From Vibrio sp. RE88 (lineage in GTDB: Bacteria; Pseudomonadota; Gammaproteobacteria; Enterobacterales; Vibrionaceae): a stretch of 64,000 nt of DNA. The notes below the pieces were generated by a model. That model made no database searches, was not told where the DNA came from, and was given only the letters and a program-made list of their open reading frames with translations. The translations under genes and the position numbers were made by a program. This document shows, one piece after another, positions 17,187 to 25,439 of the stretch (positions are counted from its first letter, which is position 1; every line of letters begins with the position of its first letter). The DNA lies in NCBI RefSeq assembly GCF_013113835.1, contig NZ_VTYQ01000010.1, positions 1 through 64,000 of the forward strand, written 5' to 3'.

Positions 17187-17670
17187 TATGCGCTGTTTCC
17201 TGTCTTACTATCCTCACTATCACTAGTAATGGTAGGTGAGTGGTAGTCGAACTCAACCAGAACGATACAATTCACTAGTGTTAGCAATACTCATATTGAT
17301 TTAATTGTAATTATAGTTGCTTATAAATATGATGAAGATCTTATTTTTGTGCTATGGAGGTTTTGTCAAGTTTCAAAAATGAGACTTGGTTAAACAAAGG
17401 CGCCCGATAATAAACTATTAGATATTCAATATAAAATAAGTAAACAAAAACAATATATTGTGCTGAATATGGTTAATTAAAACATCATGAGTATTTATTC
17501 TAAAGAAAAACATCATCGATGTTTTTCTTTTAATAATTCGCTAATTGATGAATTAAATATGGCAAAAAAGTGCAAAAGATAGTTAAAAAAATCCTAACTC
17601 TTATTTCCTGTGAAACCTAAATTAACTTTAAGCGTGACAGCTTGGTGTACTTTTAGAAAGGAGACAGGTC
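17187..17670. promoter_or_regulatory. AT-rich control region between AraC gene and flp
   Basis: 484 bp without a gene. It contains TCACTAGT twice (17220-17227 and 17272-17279), spaced 52 bp, near five helical turns, and an imperfect inverted repeat around 17207-17255 centred on the first copy. A 13-bp hairpin AAAGAAAAACATC (17502-17514) / GATGTTTTTCTTT (17518-17530) lies 140 bp before flp. The region should hold the promoters of both the AraC gene and the pilus operon. Confidence 0.55.
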
Positions 17671-17838
17671 ATGAATAAAGTACTAGTTAATATCAAAGCA
17701 TTTCTTAAGGATGAAGAAGGGTTGACTGTTGTTGAGTATGTTGTTGGTGCAGGGCTAATAGTTGCTGGTCTCACTGGGATATTTACAACCTTTAGTAGTA
17801 CGTTAGAAACTCAGCTAACAGGCGTATTTGGTTCTTAA
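17671..17838 (+). CDS. flp: Flp-type major pilin
   Basis: 55-aa Flp/Fap pilin precursor. A short leader ends DEEG, followed by LTVVEYVVGAGLIVAG: cleavage after the glycine leaves Glu at +5 and Tyr at +6, the Flp hallmark, with one hydrophobic helix behind. A strong AAAGGAG ribosome site lies 8 nt before ATG 17671. It is the first gene of the Tad locus and is followed by a hairpin, which fits a highly expressed major subunit. Confidence 0.94.
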   Translation: MNKVLVNIKAFLKDEEGLTVVEYVVGAGLIVAGLTGIFTTFSSTLETQLTGVFGS

Positions 17839-17886
17839 TAAATCACAGTCGTGTATGTCTTAGCCATGACTGAGAAACAAATGTAC

Positions 17887-17915
17887 AGGCCCATGATGTA
17901 TATCATGGGTCCTTT
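17887..17915 (+). terminator. Attenuator-like hairpin between the two pilin genes
   Basis: Stem CCCATGAT (17890-17897) / ATCATGGG (17902-17909), GTAT loop, extended by AGG/CCT with one bulged T, then CCTTT. The short T-run suggests partial termination, giving more flp1 message than downstream genes. Confidence 0.55.
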
Positions 17916-17925
17916 GTGCGTTTGT

Positions 17926-17940
17926 GAGGAGGGGGGGGTG
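17926..17940 (+). promoter_or_regulatory. Ribosome-binding site containing a G8 tract
   Basis: GAGGA is followed by eight G (17931-17938), then TG and ATG 17941. The tract forms part of the Shine-Dalgarno region of the second pilin gene; a length change by slippage would shift the spacing to the start codon. Confidence 0.6.
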
Positions 17941-18090
17941 ATGAGTGTTGTTGAATTTTTTCATGATGAAGAGGGGCTTACAGTCGTAGAGTATGTAGTG
18001 GGAGCTGGCTTGATTGTCGCTGGGTTTGCAGGATTATTTATTGCCATCAGAGGTATTTTATCTGCGGAGTTTGCGACTATATTTAGCTAA
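17941..18090 (+). CDS. flp: Second Flp-type pilin
   Basis: 49-aa pilin precursor. The leader ends HDEEG, then LTVVEYVVGAGLIVAG, identical to flp1 over the processing site and helix start; the tail differs (IAIRGILSAEFATIFS). The start is placed at ATG 17941 right after the G-rich ribosome site; the frame is open to 17851, but that extension lacks pilin character and overlaps the hairpin. It may be a minor or alternative pilin. Confidence 0.9.
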   Translation: MSVVEFFHDEEGLTVVEYVVGAGLIVAGFAGLFIAIRGILSAEFATIFS

Positions 18091-18114
18091 AACTTATACG
18101 CAAGGGACGGTTAA

Positions 18115-18636
18115 ATGAACTTATTTATTTGGATAGTCTTGTTTGCTGTAGCCGTCTCAGACGCAAAAGAGCATCGAATTCCTAATACTTTGTTATTAAT
18201 AATTTTGTTTTTAGATTTAATAAATAAACTCTTTATTATTCAAGATTATCCACTTTTATTATGGTCGGTTGGTACTGGTATTACTTGCTTTATTTGTGCA
18301 CTGATTCTTTACTTTTTAAAGGTAATGGCACCAGGTGATGTAAAACTTTTGGGTGTTGTCGGGTTTTGGCTAGGGCCAGAACATATAACACAAGCGGTGT
18401 TTTGGATTGCAGTTTCCAGTGTTGTTGTTGGTATATTTTTCGCACTATTGCGTTTAGCTGAATCCCCTGAAAAAGCCAAAGTACTTTTTTCAAAATATTC
18501 GCTATTTGCTTTGTATGGCGCTTCGGGAACCAAAATGCTTGGGCCACCTAAACAGAAAATGAGTGACCACTATCAAATGCCATTTGCCCCCGTAGTTGTA
18601 ATTGGAATTGCGATTTATTTTTATTTTCTGAATTGA
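18115..18636 (+). CDS. tadV: Flp prepilin peptidase TadV/CpaA
   Basis: A24-family aspartic peptidase that cleaves Flp prepilin leaders at the inner membrane. 173 aa, about five hydrophobic segments. The first catalytic Asp is in SDAKEHRIPN (D16) and the second in GDVKLLG (D75). It lacks the N-methylase domain of PilD, as usual for TadV. Base composition is AT-rich. It lies directly after the pilin genes. Confidence 0.92.
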   Translation: MNLFIWIVLFAVAVSDAKEHRIPNTLLLIILFLDLINKLFIIQDYPLLLWSVGTGITCFICALILYFLKVMAPGDVKLLGVVGFWLGPEHITQAVFWIAVSSVVVGIFFALLRLAESPEKAKVLFSKYSLFALYGASGTKMLGPPKQKMSDHYQMPFAPVVVIGIAIYFYFLN

Positions 18637-18651
18637 TGACAAGGAGTCATT

Positions 18652-19998
18652 ATGGTTCAGGCGACAACTCAAGTTCGACACAGGACCGAGCTCACTCCAC
18701 AAGCTAAAGAGCCTCCTGTTCCAACCACCTTTGACGATCTGGGTGTGCCCCAAGCTGTGGTGGAAAATCTAGTCGTAAAACACTTGGCCGCCTACCCTAA
18801 ATCAGACATCTTACAACTCACCAAATTACTGTGTATCAACAGCCATTTAATCGAAGACATTATTGCCGGACTCAGAGCTAAGTCGTTAGTCGAAGTTTTT
18901 CAGGCGACGCCAGCGAGCTTCACAGCCCAATCTAGCGGTCATGTTCGTTATGGTTTATCAGAGTCTGGGATTCAAGAAGCAGACATTGCATTTGTAAAAG
19001 ATGCCTACTTAGGGCCTGTACCGGTATCACTCCGTCAATACAGCCAAATGGTCGAAGCGCAAGACGTTCGAGCACAAATGGTGAACCGGGCCGATGTCGA
19101 ATACGCATTGTCAGATGTTCTTGGTGCTCAACGAATGGTGGGTGTGCTTGGGCCTGCGATTAACTCGGGCAGGGCATTACTTTTGTATGGCAGCGCAGGT
19201 TCAGGGAAGACCTTTGTTGCAACCAAGATCCTTAATTCACTTAATACGTCGATTTACGTGCCATATTCTGTTTTCGCGGCAGGCAACATCATCAAAGTTT
19301 TTTCACCCCAGCATCATAAGCGAGTGCGGAGTGAAGAAATACACTCCATTTCGTTTAAAGAGCACTTCGATCGCCGGTGGGCGCTGTGTGAACGTCCTAG
19401 TATTCAGGTTGGTGGTGAGCTCACCATGGACATGCTTGAAGTCAATCACAGTGAACACAACAAAGTATGGTTAGCTCCGCTACAAATGATGGCCAACAAT
19501 GGCATCTTCATCATTGACGATTTGGGGCGACAACCCATGCCTGTCGATACTCTACTCAATCGTTGGATTGTACCGATGGAGTATTTTTACGATTACCTCA
19601 ATTTGCCTAATGGCCAACAAATTTCCATTCCATTTATTCTAACACTTGCCTTTTCTACGAATCTCGATCCTGAAAAGATCAGTGACCCCGCTTTTTTGCG
19701 CCGGTTAGGCTACAAAATTCAATTCGGACCACTTCTAGAGCATGAGTACCGAGAGCTCTGGGACATCATTTCCCGTTCGAAAGATTTGTCCCTCGCTGAG
19801 GGATGTTTTGACACTTTGTTTGAATTACACCGTCAGCACCACGTGGGCTTTTATCCCTGTTTACCCAAAGACATCGTAGGGATCAGCCGAGATATCATTG
19901 TATTTGAAGAAATTGACCCCGTTATCTCCCCTGAAATCATAAATCGCGCCTGGGAAGTCTATTTTACTGCTGATGGTAAAGGAGGAGGCGCTCGATGA
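18652..19998 (+). CDS. AAA-type ATPase of the Tad locus, unnamed
   Basis: 448 aa, no signal peptide. Residues 25-110 look like a helical/winged-helix module; then an ATPase core with Walker A GSAGSGKT (180-187), Walker B FIIDD (286-290), a sensor-1-like FSTNLDP (334-340) and an arginine pair in DPAFLRRLG (350-351). These features are AAA+-like and unlike TadA or TadZ. I do not know it as a standard Tad component. The stop overlaps the rcpC start by 4 nt (ATGA), so it is translationally coupled into the pilus operon and probably acts in pilus assembly or its control. Confidence 0.72.
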   Translation: MVQATTQVRHRTELTPQAKEPPVPTTFDDLGVPQAVVENLVVKHLAAYPKSDILQLTKLLCINSHLIEDIIAGLRAKSLVEVFQATPASFTAQSSGHVRYGLSESGIQEADIAFVKDAYLGPVPVSLRQYSQMVEAQDVRAQMVNRADVEYALSDVLGAQRMVGVLGPAINSGRALLLYGSAGSGKTFVATKILNSLNTSIYVPYSVFAAGNIIKVFSPQHHKRVRSEEIHSISFKEHFDRRWALCERPSIQVGGELTMDMLEVNHSEHNKVWLAPLQMMANNGIFIIDDLGRQPMPVDTLLNRWIVPMEYFYDYLNLPNGQQISIPFILTLAFSTNLDPEKISDPAFLRRLGYKIQFGPLLEHEYRELWDIISRSKDLSLAEGCFDTLFELHRQHHVGFYPCLPKDIVGISRDIIVFEEIDPVISPEIINRAWEVYFTADGKGGGAR

Positions 19999-20738
19999 GT
20001 CGAAATCAAGTTATTTTGCTTTTTTTGCTGTCTATCGCGTTTGGCTTAGGGGCAGTATTTTTTGCTAAGCAGTGGATGGACAGACAACTTCAGCCACAAA
20101 CCGAAGTAGAAGTGGTAGAGAGAGAACCAGTTGTCGTCGCTGCTCAGGAAATCCCTGCTGGGAGTGTTATTGGTGAGCAGCATCTGACGAGTAAGCTGTT
20201 AGAGAAAGATTGGCGTGATGAGTTTCAGTTCACTAGCTCAGAAGAATTAATTGGTCAGGTTGTTGCAACCAGTATTTTTCCCGGCGAAATCATTAATCAA
20301 AATCGTCTTACCGTGCCTGGTGAAGGCTCTACTCTGGCTGCATTAATTCCTGAAAATAAACGAGCTGTGACGATCAGGGTTAATGACGTCATTGGTGTGG
20401 CAGGGTTTCTTCTTCCGGGCAATAAGGTCGACATTTTAAGCACTGTAAAATACAGCGAAACATCAGCGTCGACGTCGACCGTTTTGAAAGACATTAAGGT
20501 GCTTGCAGTAGATCAAACTGCTCGAACCAAAGACAACAAACCCATCATCGTGCGAGCAGTGACGCTGGAAGTTACACCAAGACAAGCGGAAAAATTACTC
20601 ACGGCACGCAGTAAAGGGGAAATTCAGCTGACGCTGAGAAATCCTCATGAAGAAGAAAAAGCGGTCAAACGCTATGTAGCGCCAAGTGTCACCATCATTA
20701 AAGGCACACAGTCTAGCAATATCCGAGTCAAGGATTGA
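19995..20738 (+). CDS. rcpC: Pilus assembly protein RcpC/CpaB
   Basis: 247 aa. An N-terminal membrane anchor (about 5-26) is followed by a SAF domain (about 45-110, VVAAQEIPAGSVIGEQHL) and an RcpC/CpaB C-terminal region. The family acts in the periplasm with the RcpA secretin. Starts inside the stop of the upstream ATPase; rcpA follows after 8 bp. Confidence 0.92.
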   Translation: MSRNQVILLFLLSIAFGLGAVFFAKQWMDRQLQPQTEVEVVEREPVVVAAQEIPAGSVIGEQHLTSKLLEKDWRDEFQFTSSEELIGQVVATSIFPGEIINQNRLTVPGEGSTLAALIPENKRAVTIRVNDVIGVAGFLLPGNKVDILSTVKYSETSASTSTVLKDIKVLAVDQTARTKDNKPIIVRAVTLEVTPRQAEKLLTARSKGEIQLTLRNPHEEEKAVKRYVAPSVTIIKGTQSSNIRVKD

Positions 20739-20746
20739 GGTGAGCT

Positions 20747-22210
20747 ATGAAAAACATAATTACTCTAATGATTATATTAGTGCTGAGTTCGTTCCAATCA
20801 CACGCTGCAACTCAGTCGAGCAAAGTGGTTAAAGTCCCTCATCATAAATCGACCCATGTCACTTTAGTTGGAAAAGCAAAACGGGTATCACTTGGTGATC
20901 CAGAAGTGTTGGATATTGTGATGCTTAAATCCAATGAAGTCTTCTTGATCGGTAAAAAATTGGGTTCGACTAACCTGATGGCTTGGGATAGTCGAGGCCG
21001 ATTAATTGAGTCCATCAATATCGAAGTGACTCATGACCTCAACAGTTTAAAAGCCAAGCTATTCGAATTCCTTCCCGATGAAGAAATTGGTGTGCACAGC
21101 GCGCAAAATAGACTGATACTCAGTGGCCTAGTCAGCTCTCAATCGGCGATGAACATTGCTTTAAGAGTGGCAGAAACTTATGCCGCTGGTCAAGAAGTCG
21201 ACAAAGAAACGGAATCTCTAAGTGAGCAAGTTTCAAAAACAGGGGTCATCAATCTGCTTACTATTGGTGGCGCACAACAGGTGATGTTGGAAGTTACGGT
21301 TGCGGAAGTGCAGCGTACGTTAGTCAGAAAATTTGACTCTAATTTTCATTTCTTTCAGTCAAGTGGGGACTTCAATTGGGGGGGCACGTCAGCAGGGGGA
21401 TCCATTGACGATGTGAACAATGTTGTCGCACCGATTTTTAATGCACCGACTATTGAAAATACGGGGTTGCTAGGAACATTGATAGACAGCAATACCTTCT
21501 TTACGTTTGCCTTGGATATTGCCAAGCAGAACGGCACGGCCAAAGTTCTTGCGGAACCTAATCTTACAGCGCTGAGTGGTGCGAAAGCTGAATTTTTAGC
21601 TGGTGGGGAATTTCCTATCCCTGTACCTGATGAGGACGGCATTACGATCGAATACAAAGAGTACGGAGTGGGTTTAAAATTCATTCCTACGATACTCACC
21701 GATCAGAAAATCAACCTTAATCTTGCGGTGGACGTGAGTGAAATCGCCAATTCAGCCACATTAACCCTTGCCCCTGGTGGTACGAACGCCACCTATGTCA
21801 TCCCCCCGATTACACGTCGTAGCGCATCGTCGACACTGGAGCTAGCGGATGGGCAGACTATTGGGATAGCTGGTTTGTTGAGTGAGAATGTAAGGGACTC
21901 TGTTGCTGAAATGCCGGGTTTCAGCGATATCCCAATTCTCGGGCAGATGTTTAATAGTCAGGAATATATCTCAGGTGAGACTGAGTTGGTGATCCTGGTG
22001 ACTCCACGCTTGGCTAAACCTATTGATCGCAACCGGGTGACGTTGCCGACAGACTCGTTCGTTGAGCCAAATGATTTTGAATACTATCTGCTTGGTCGAG
22101 GTGCCTATCTTGAACCTGCTGATGCATCGAAACCAAAAGCAGAGCGTAGTGCGCCCATGGTGGATTATTCCAAAGGTGGCACTGAAGGTACCTTCGGACA
22201 CAGTTTATAG
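20747..22210 (+). CDS. rcpA: Outer-membrane secretin RcpA/CpaC
   Basis: 487 aa. Signal peptide (about 1-20, ending SFQSHA), an N-terminal pilus/secretin domain (about 30-110), a BON-like part, then the secretin C-domain (about 250-425, with VLAEPNLTALSGAKAEFLAGG and IPILGQMFNS). It forms the channel for the Flp pilus. The small lipoprotein gene follows after 8 bp with a GGAGG ribosome site. Confidence 0.95.
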   Translation: MKNIITLMIILVLSSFQSHAATQSSKVVKVPHHKSTHVTLVGKAKRVSLGDPEVLDIVMLKSNEVFLIGKKLGSTNLMAWDSRGRLIESINIEVTHDLNSLKAKLFEFLPDEEIGVHSAQNRLILSGLVSSQSAMNIALRVAETYAAGQEVDKETESLSEQVSKTGVINLLTIGGAQQVMLEVTVAEVQRTLVRKFDSNFHFFQSSGDFNWGGTSAGGSIDDVNNVVAPIFNAPTIENTGLLGTLIDSNTFFTFALDIAKQNGTAKVLAEPNLTALSGAKAEFLAGGEFPIPVPDEDGITIEYKEYGVGLKFIPTILTDQKINLNLAVDVSEIANSATLTLAPGGTNATYVIPPITRRSASSTLELADGQTIGIAGLLSENVRDSVAEMPGFSDIPILGQMFNSQEYISGETELVILVTPRLAKPIDRNRVTLPTDSFVEPNDFEYYLLGRGAYLEPADASKPKAERSAPMVDYSKGGTEGTFGHSL

Positions 22211-22218
22211 GAGGCAAT

Positions 22219-22500
22219 ATGGTTTATCGATATTTACAGATTTGTATTTTATGCCTGCCTTTCACGCTACTAGGTTGCGTTAACAATGCAGACCGCCTCG
22301 GCGAGCATGTTGCAAAAATAGCATCTGAGCAGACTTATAACCCGAATGCGAGCAGAGATAATCTTGAGGTGATCCCGACAGGTAGTGGTGAGCGGATGGA
22401 AGGGGCTTATCAAATTTATACTGGTAAGCAGGACTCTGAGTTGTCAGGCACAGATAGCCAAGTTATTGAGAATTTTGGCCAAGGCTCGGGGAAAAAATAG
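22219..22500 (+). CDS. Small lipoprotein in the RcpB position
   Basis: 93 aa. Signal sequence with lipobox LLGC (Cys about residue 19) and a hydrophilic, Gly/Ser/Asn-rich rest. It stands just after the secretin where other Tad loci have rcpB/cpaD, but it is about half that size and I see no CpaD similarity. It could be a secretin pilot or an RcpB substitute; this is inference. Confidence 0.72.
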   Translation: MVYRYLQICILCLPFTLLGCVNNADRLGEHVAKIASEQTYNPNASRDNLEVIPTGSGERMEGAYQIYTGKQDSELSGTDSQVIENFGQGSGKK

Positions 22501-22686
22501 TGTCCTAGAGAAATAGCTTCGATAACTTATGGTGGAAACTATGACATAAGTCACGCTGTTTTCTACAATTAGACTAATAAAAGAGAATGCAGTCAAAGTT
22601 AATCCAGTAGATATGAAGGGTTATAGAGACTGGAATGCTTTGAAGTATGTTAATACTTCATCTAGCGGGCTGCTAGGAGAAAGGGT
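22501..22686. other. Gap dividing the Tad locus, two hairpins
   Basis: 186 bp in an otherwise tightly packed operon. It holds ACTTATG / CATAAGT (22525-22531 / 22545-22551) and a perfect hairpin TGAAGTAT / ATACTTCA (22641-22648 / 22653-22660, GTTA loop). It may contain an internal promoter or attenuation site for tadZABCD. No gene seen. Confidence 0.5.
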
Positions 22687-23910
22687 ATGGGAGAAGCGGT
22701 TAAGCTTACACCAAATGGAGATTGTCCTATCAGATTGAAAACCAATTTAACAATTTGGGTATTTTACTCGTCTGATGCTTTTCACCTGCACATTAGCCAT
22801 GAATTGTCTAAATGCCAGAGCGTGAGTTTTGAAATGATCTCATTCCATGGCTTAGTTGTGAGTAATCTATCTCACTTCTCTCCTCCTGATTTGATTTTCG
22901 TTGAGACTGGGCCGAATTGGGCGCAGAAAATTGTCGAACTTCAGCAGTATGAAGCCCCTGATTCTGCCGAAAGTGGTCATGAAGCTTCCTTAATTGTCTT
23001 TGGTAATGAAAATGATAACGGTGCATTGAAAATAGCGCTGAGAATTGGAGCGGCTGATTTCATTTCCGACAAAGCGGTGCTCGACGAACTGGTACCTCTG
23101 CTGAAAAATGTTGCCGAAGATAAAGTCGCTAACCGTCATCTCGGCGAACTGATGGTGTTTATGAATACTAAAGGTGGCGCGGGTGCCTCCATGATTGCTT
23201 TGAACACCGCGATAACCATTGCCAAACAGAACCCTGAGCATGTCTTATTACTCGATCTGGACATGCAATTTGGCGTCATTGAAGACTATCTAAATATCCA
23301 CAGTACATATGGTTTAGCTGATGCAATCGCCAATGTAGCCGACCTTGATGACGTCTCACTAGGCAGCCTAGTTACTAAGCATGAATCGGGTCTGCATGTA
23401 ATTGGTTTTAAACGCGAAAGTAGCCATGAAAATTTCGAAAAAGCGAACCAGCTGAATAAGCTGATTCCAGTGTTGAGAGAGCAGTATCCGTATGTAATTG
23501 TCGACTTATCACGCGGGCTCGATCGAACATTTACCTCTGTGATTTCACCGGCCACTAAGGTGTTTATGATCACACAGCAAAATTTGGTAGCGATTAAAAA
23601 TACGACGCAAATTCTCAAGTTACTCACCTTTGAACTAGGCGTATCCAAAGAGCAAATGGAAGTGATCGTTAATCGCTACGAAAAGCGTCAATCGATCAAG
23701 CTCAAGGATATTCAGGACACAGTGGGCAATATCCCCATTCATACCATACCGAATGAATTCAAAGTCGCGATTGAAAGTGCCAACTTAGGGCGCCCTTATA
23801 TTCAGGCACGAAAGGGTAGTGCGATTGCTAAGTCGGTAAGGAAGCTAGCGGTGACCTTGATGCCAGATAATGAAGTGAAAAAAGGTTGGTTTAAAAAGTT
23901 GTTTTCTTAG
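22687..23910 (+). CDS. tadZ: Pilus localisation ATPase-like protein TadZ/CpaE
   Basis: 407 aa. An N-terminal receiver-like domain (about 20-140) is followed by a ParA/MinD-like domain starting VFMNTKGGAGASMIALN (about 158-174). The P-loop reads KGGAGAS where ParA has KGGxGKT/S, so the conserved lysine is missing; a degenerate P-loop is known in part of the TadZ family. The role is polar placement of the Tad machine. tadA follows after 26 bp. Confidence 0.9.
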   Translation: MGEAVKLTPNGDCPIRLKTNLTIWVFYSSDAFHLHISHELSKCQSVSFEMISFHGLVVSNLSHFSPPDLIFVETGPNWAQKIVELQQYEAPDSAESGHEASLIVFGNENDNGALKIALRIGAADFISDKAVLDELVPLLKNVAEDKVANRHLGELMVFMNTKGGAGASMIALNTAITIAKQNPEHVLLLDLDMQFGVIEDYLNIHSTYGLADAIANVADLDDVSLGSLVTKHESGLHVIGFKRESSHENFEKANQLNKLIPVLREQYPYVIVDLSRGLDRTFTSVISPATKVFMITQQNLVAIKNTTQILKLLTFELGVSKEQMEVIVNRYEKRQSIKLKDIQDTVGNIPIHTIPNEFKVAIESANLGRPYIQARKGSAIAKSVRKLAVTLMPDNEVKKGWFKKLFS

Positions 23911-23936
23911 TGAGCATATTTTAAGAGGGAACTTTC

Positions 23937-25427
23937 ATGTTCTTTAAAAGGAAAAACATCAATCCAGAATTGCAGCAGAGGGTCGCCGAAGTTGAGGCCG
24001 AAGAAAGCCAACAGCAAGCTGTAGTGGATGAAAAGCCAAAAGAAAGCGTCTCGCTAGAGCTGCATCAGTCTCATGAACCTGTTGATTCTTATCGAGAAAG
24101 AAAAAAGCTCGAAGCGGAAGCCAAAGAGCATGCTGTTGAGGAAGCGCGTAAGCAGTTAGAGCAAGAGTTGGCAGTTAAGCATTATTACCATCAAAGACTT
24201 CTAGAAACATTAGACCTAGGACTCTTGGCAAGTTTGGAAAATGACAGAGCGCGAAAAGAACTGCACGACGCGATTGTCCAACTGATGGCGGACGATCAGA
24301 CCCATGCATTAAGTGCGGAAGGTCGTAAGCGTGTGATTCAGCAAATTGAAGATGAAGTCTTTGGCTTAGGCCCTTTAGAGCCACTCCTTAATGACGCTAC
24401 CGTCTCTGATATTCTGGTCAATGGGCCGAAAAAAGTGTTTGTTGAGCGTCGTGGTAAGTTAGAACTGACCCCTTATACGTTTCTCGACGAGCGTCACTTA
24501 CGTAACATTATCGATCGCATTGTGAGTCAGGTTGGGCGTCGTATTGATGAAGCTTCGCCTATGGTGGATGCGCGATTGGTGGATGGTTCGCGTGTTAACG
24601 CCATCATTCCCCCTTTAGCCCTCGATGGTGCCTCGGTGTCAATCCGTCGTTTCGCCGTTGAAAAGCTCAATATGGAAAACCTATTAAGCTTCAATTCTTT
24701 GTCTCCAGAAATGGCCAAGTTTGTTGAAGCCGCAGTCAATGGCGCTCTCAATGTACTGATCTCGGGTGGTACGGGCTCGGGAAAAACCACCACATTAAAC
24801 ATTTTCTCTGGTTTTATTCCGTCTGATGACCGAATTGTGACCATCGAAGATTCCGCTGAGCTACAGCTGCAGCAGCCTCATGTTGTTCGCCTTGAAACTC
24901 GCCCTGCCAACCTTGAAGGTAAAGGGGAAATCACGCAGCGCGATCTGGTTAAAAACTCCCTTCGGATGCGACCTGATCGCATTGTACTGGGGGAGGTCCG
25001 TGGCGCTGAAGCTGTCGATATGCTGGCGGCCATGAATACCGGGCATGACGGTTCTTTAGCGACGATTCACGCCAATACGCCACGCGATGCTTTGTCTCGT
25101 GTCGAGAATATGTTTGCGATGGCAGGCTGGAACATGTCGGCTAAAAACTTACGGGCTCAGATCGCCTCGGCAATTCATTTGGTTGTACAGATGGAGCGTC
25201 AGGAAGACGGTAAGCGTCGTATGGTCAGCATTTGTGAAATCAACGGTATGGAAGGTGAGATTATTACCATGTCGGAGATTTTTAAATTTCACCGTAAAGG
25301 CTTAGATGAAGATGGCAATGTGCTCGGCTATTTCACCGCAACGGGTGTTGTACCTCAGTGCCATGATCAGTTATCGAAAAAAGGGCTGCATTTGTCTTTC
25401 GATATCTTTAATGAGTCTTATACCTAA
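23937..25427 (+). CDS. tadA: Pilus assembly/secretion ATPase TadA/CpaF
   Basis: Hexameric type II/IV secretion ATPase that powers Flp pilus assembly. 496 aa with a charged coiled-coil-like N-terminus (about 10-80). Walker A GGTGSGKTT (277-285), the Asp box TIEDSAELQL, Walker B and RPDRIVLGEVRGAEAVDML, and the His box GHDGSLATIHANTP are intact. Complete and probably active. Confidence 0.95.
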   Translation: MFFKRKNINPELQQRVAEVEAEESQQQAVVDEKPKESVSLELHQSHEPVDSYRERKKLEAEAKEHAVEEARKQLEQELAVKHYYHQRLLETLDLGLLASLENDRARKELHDAIVQLMADDQTHALSAEGRKRVIQQIEDEVFGLGPLEPLLNDATVSDILVNGPKKVFVERRGKLELTPYTFLDERHLRNIIDRIVSQVGRRIDEASPMVDARLVDGSRVNAIIPPLALDGASVSIRRFAVEKLNMENLLSFNSLSPEMAKFVEAAVNGALNVLISGGTGSGKTTTLNIFSGFIPSDDRIVTIEDSAELQLQQPHVVRLETRPANLEGKGEITQRDLVKNSLRMRPDRIVLGEVRGAEAVDMLAAMNTGHDGSLATIHANTPRDALSRVENMFAMAGWNMSAKNLRAQIASAIHLVVQMERQEDGKRRMVSICEINGMEGEIITMSEIFKFHRKGLDEDGNVLGYFTATGVVPQCHDQLSKKGLHLSFDIFNESYT

Positions 25428-25439
25428 GGGAGAAGAATC

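Noticed and set aside
17851..17940. Upstream extension of the second pilin
   Set aside because: Flp leaders are short; the extension covers a hairpin and the G-rich ribosome site.
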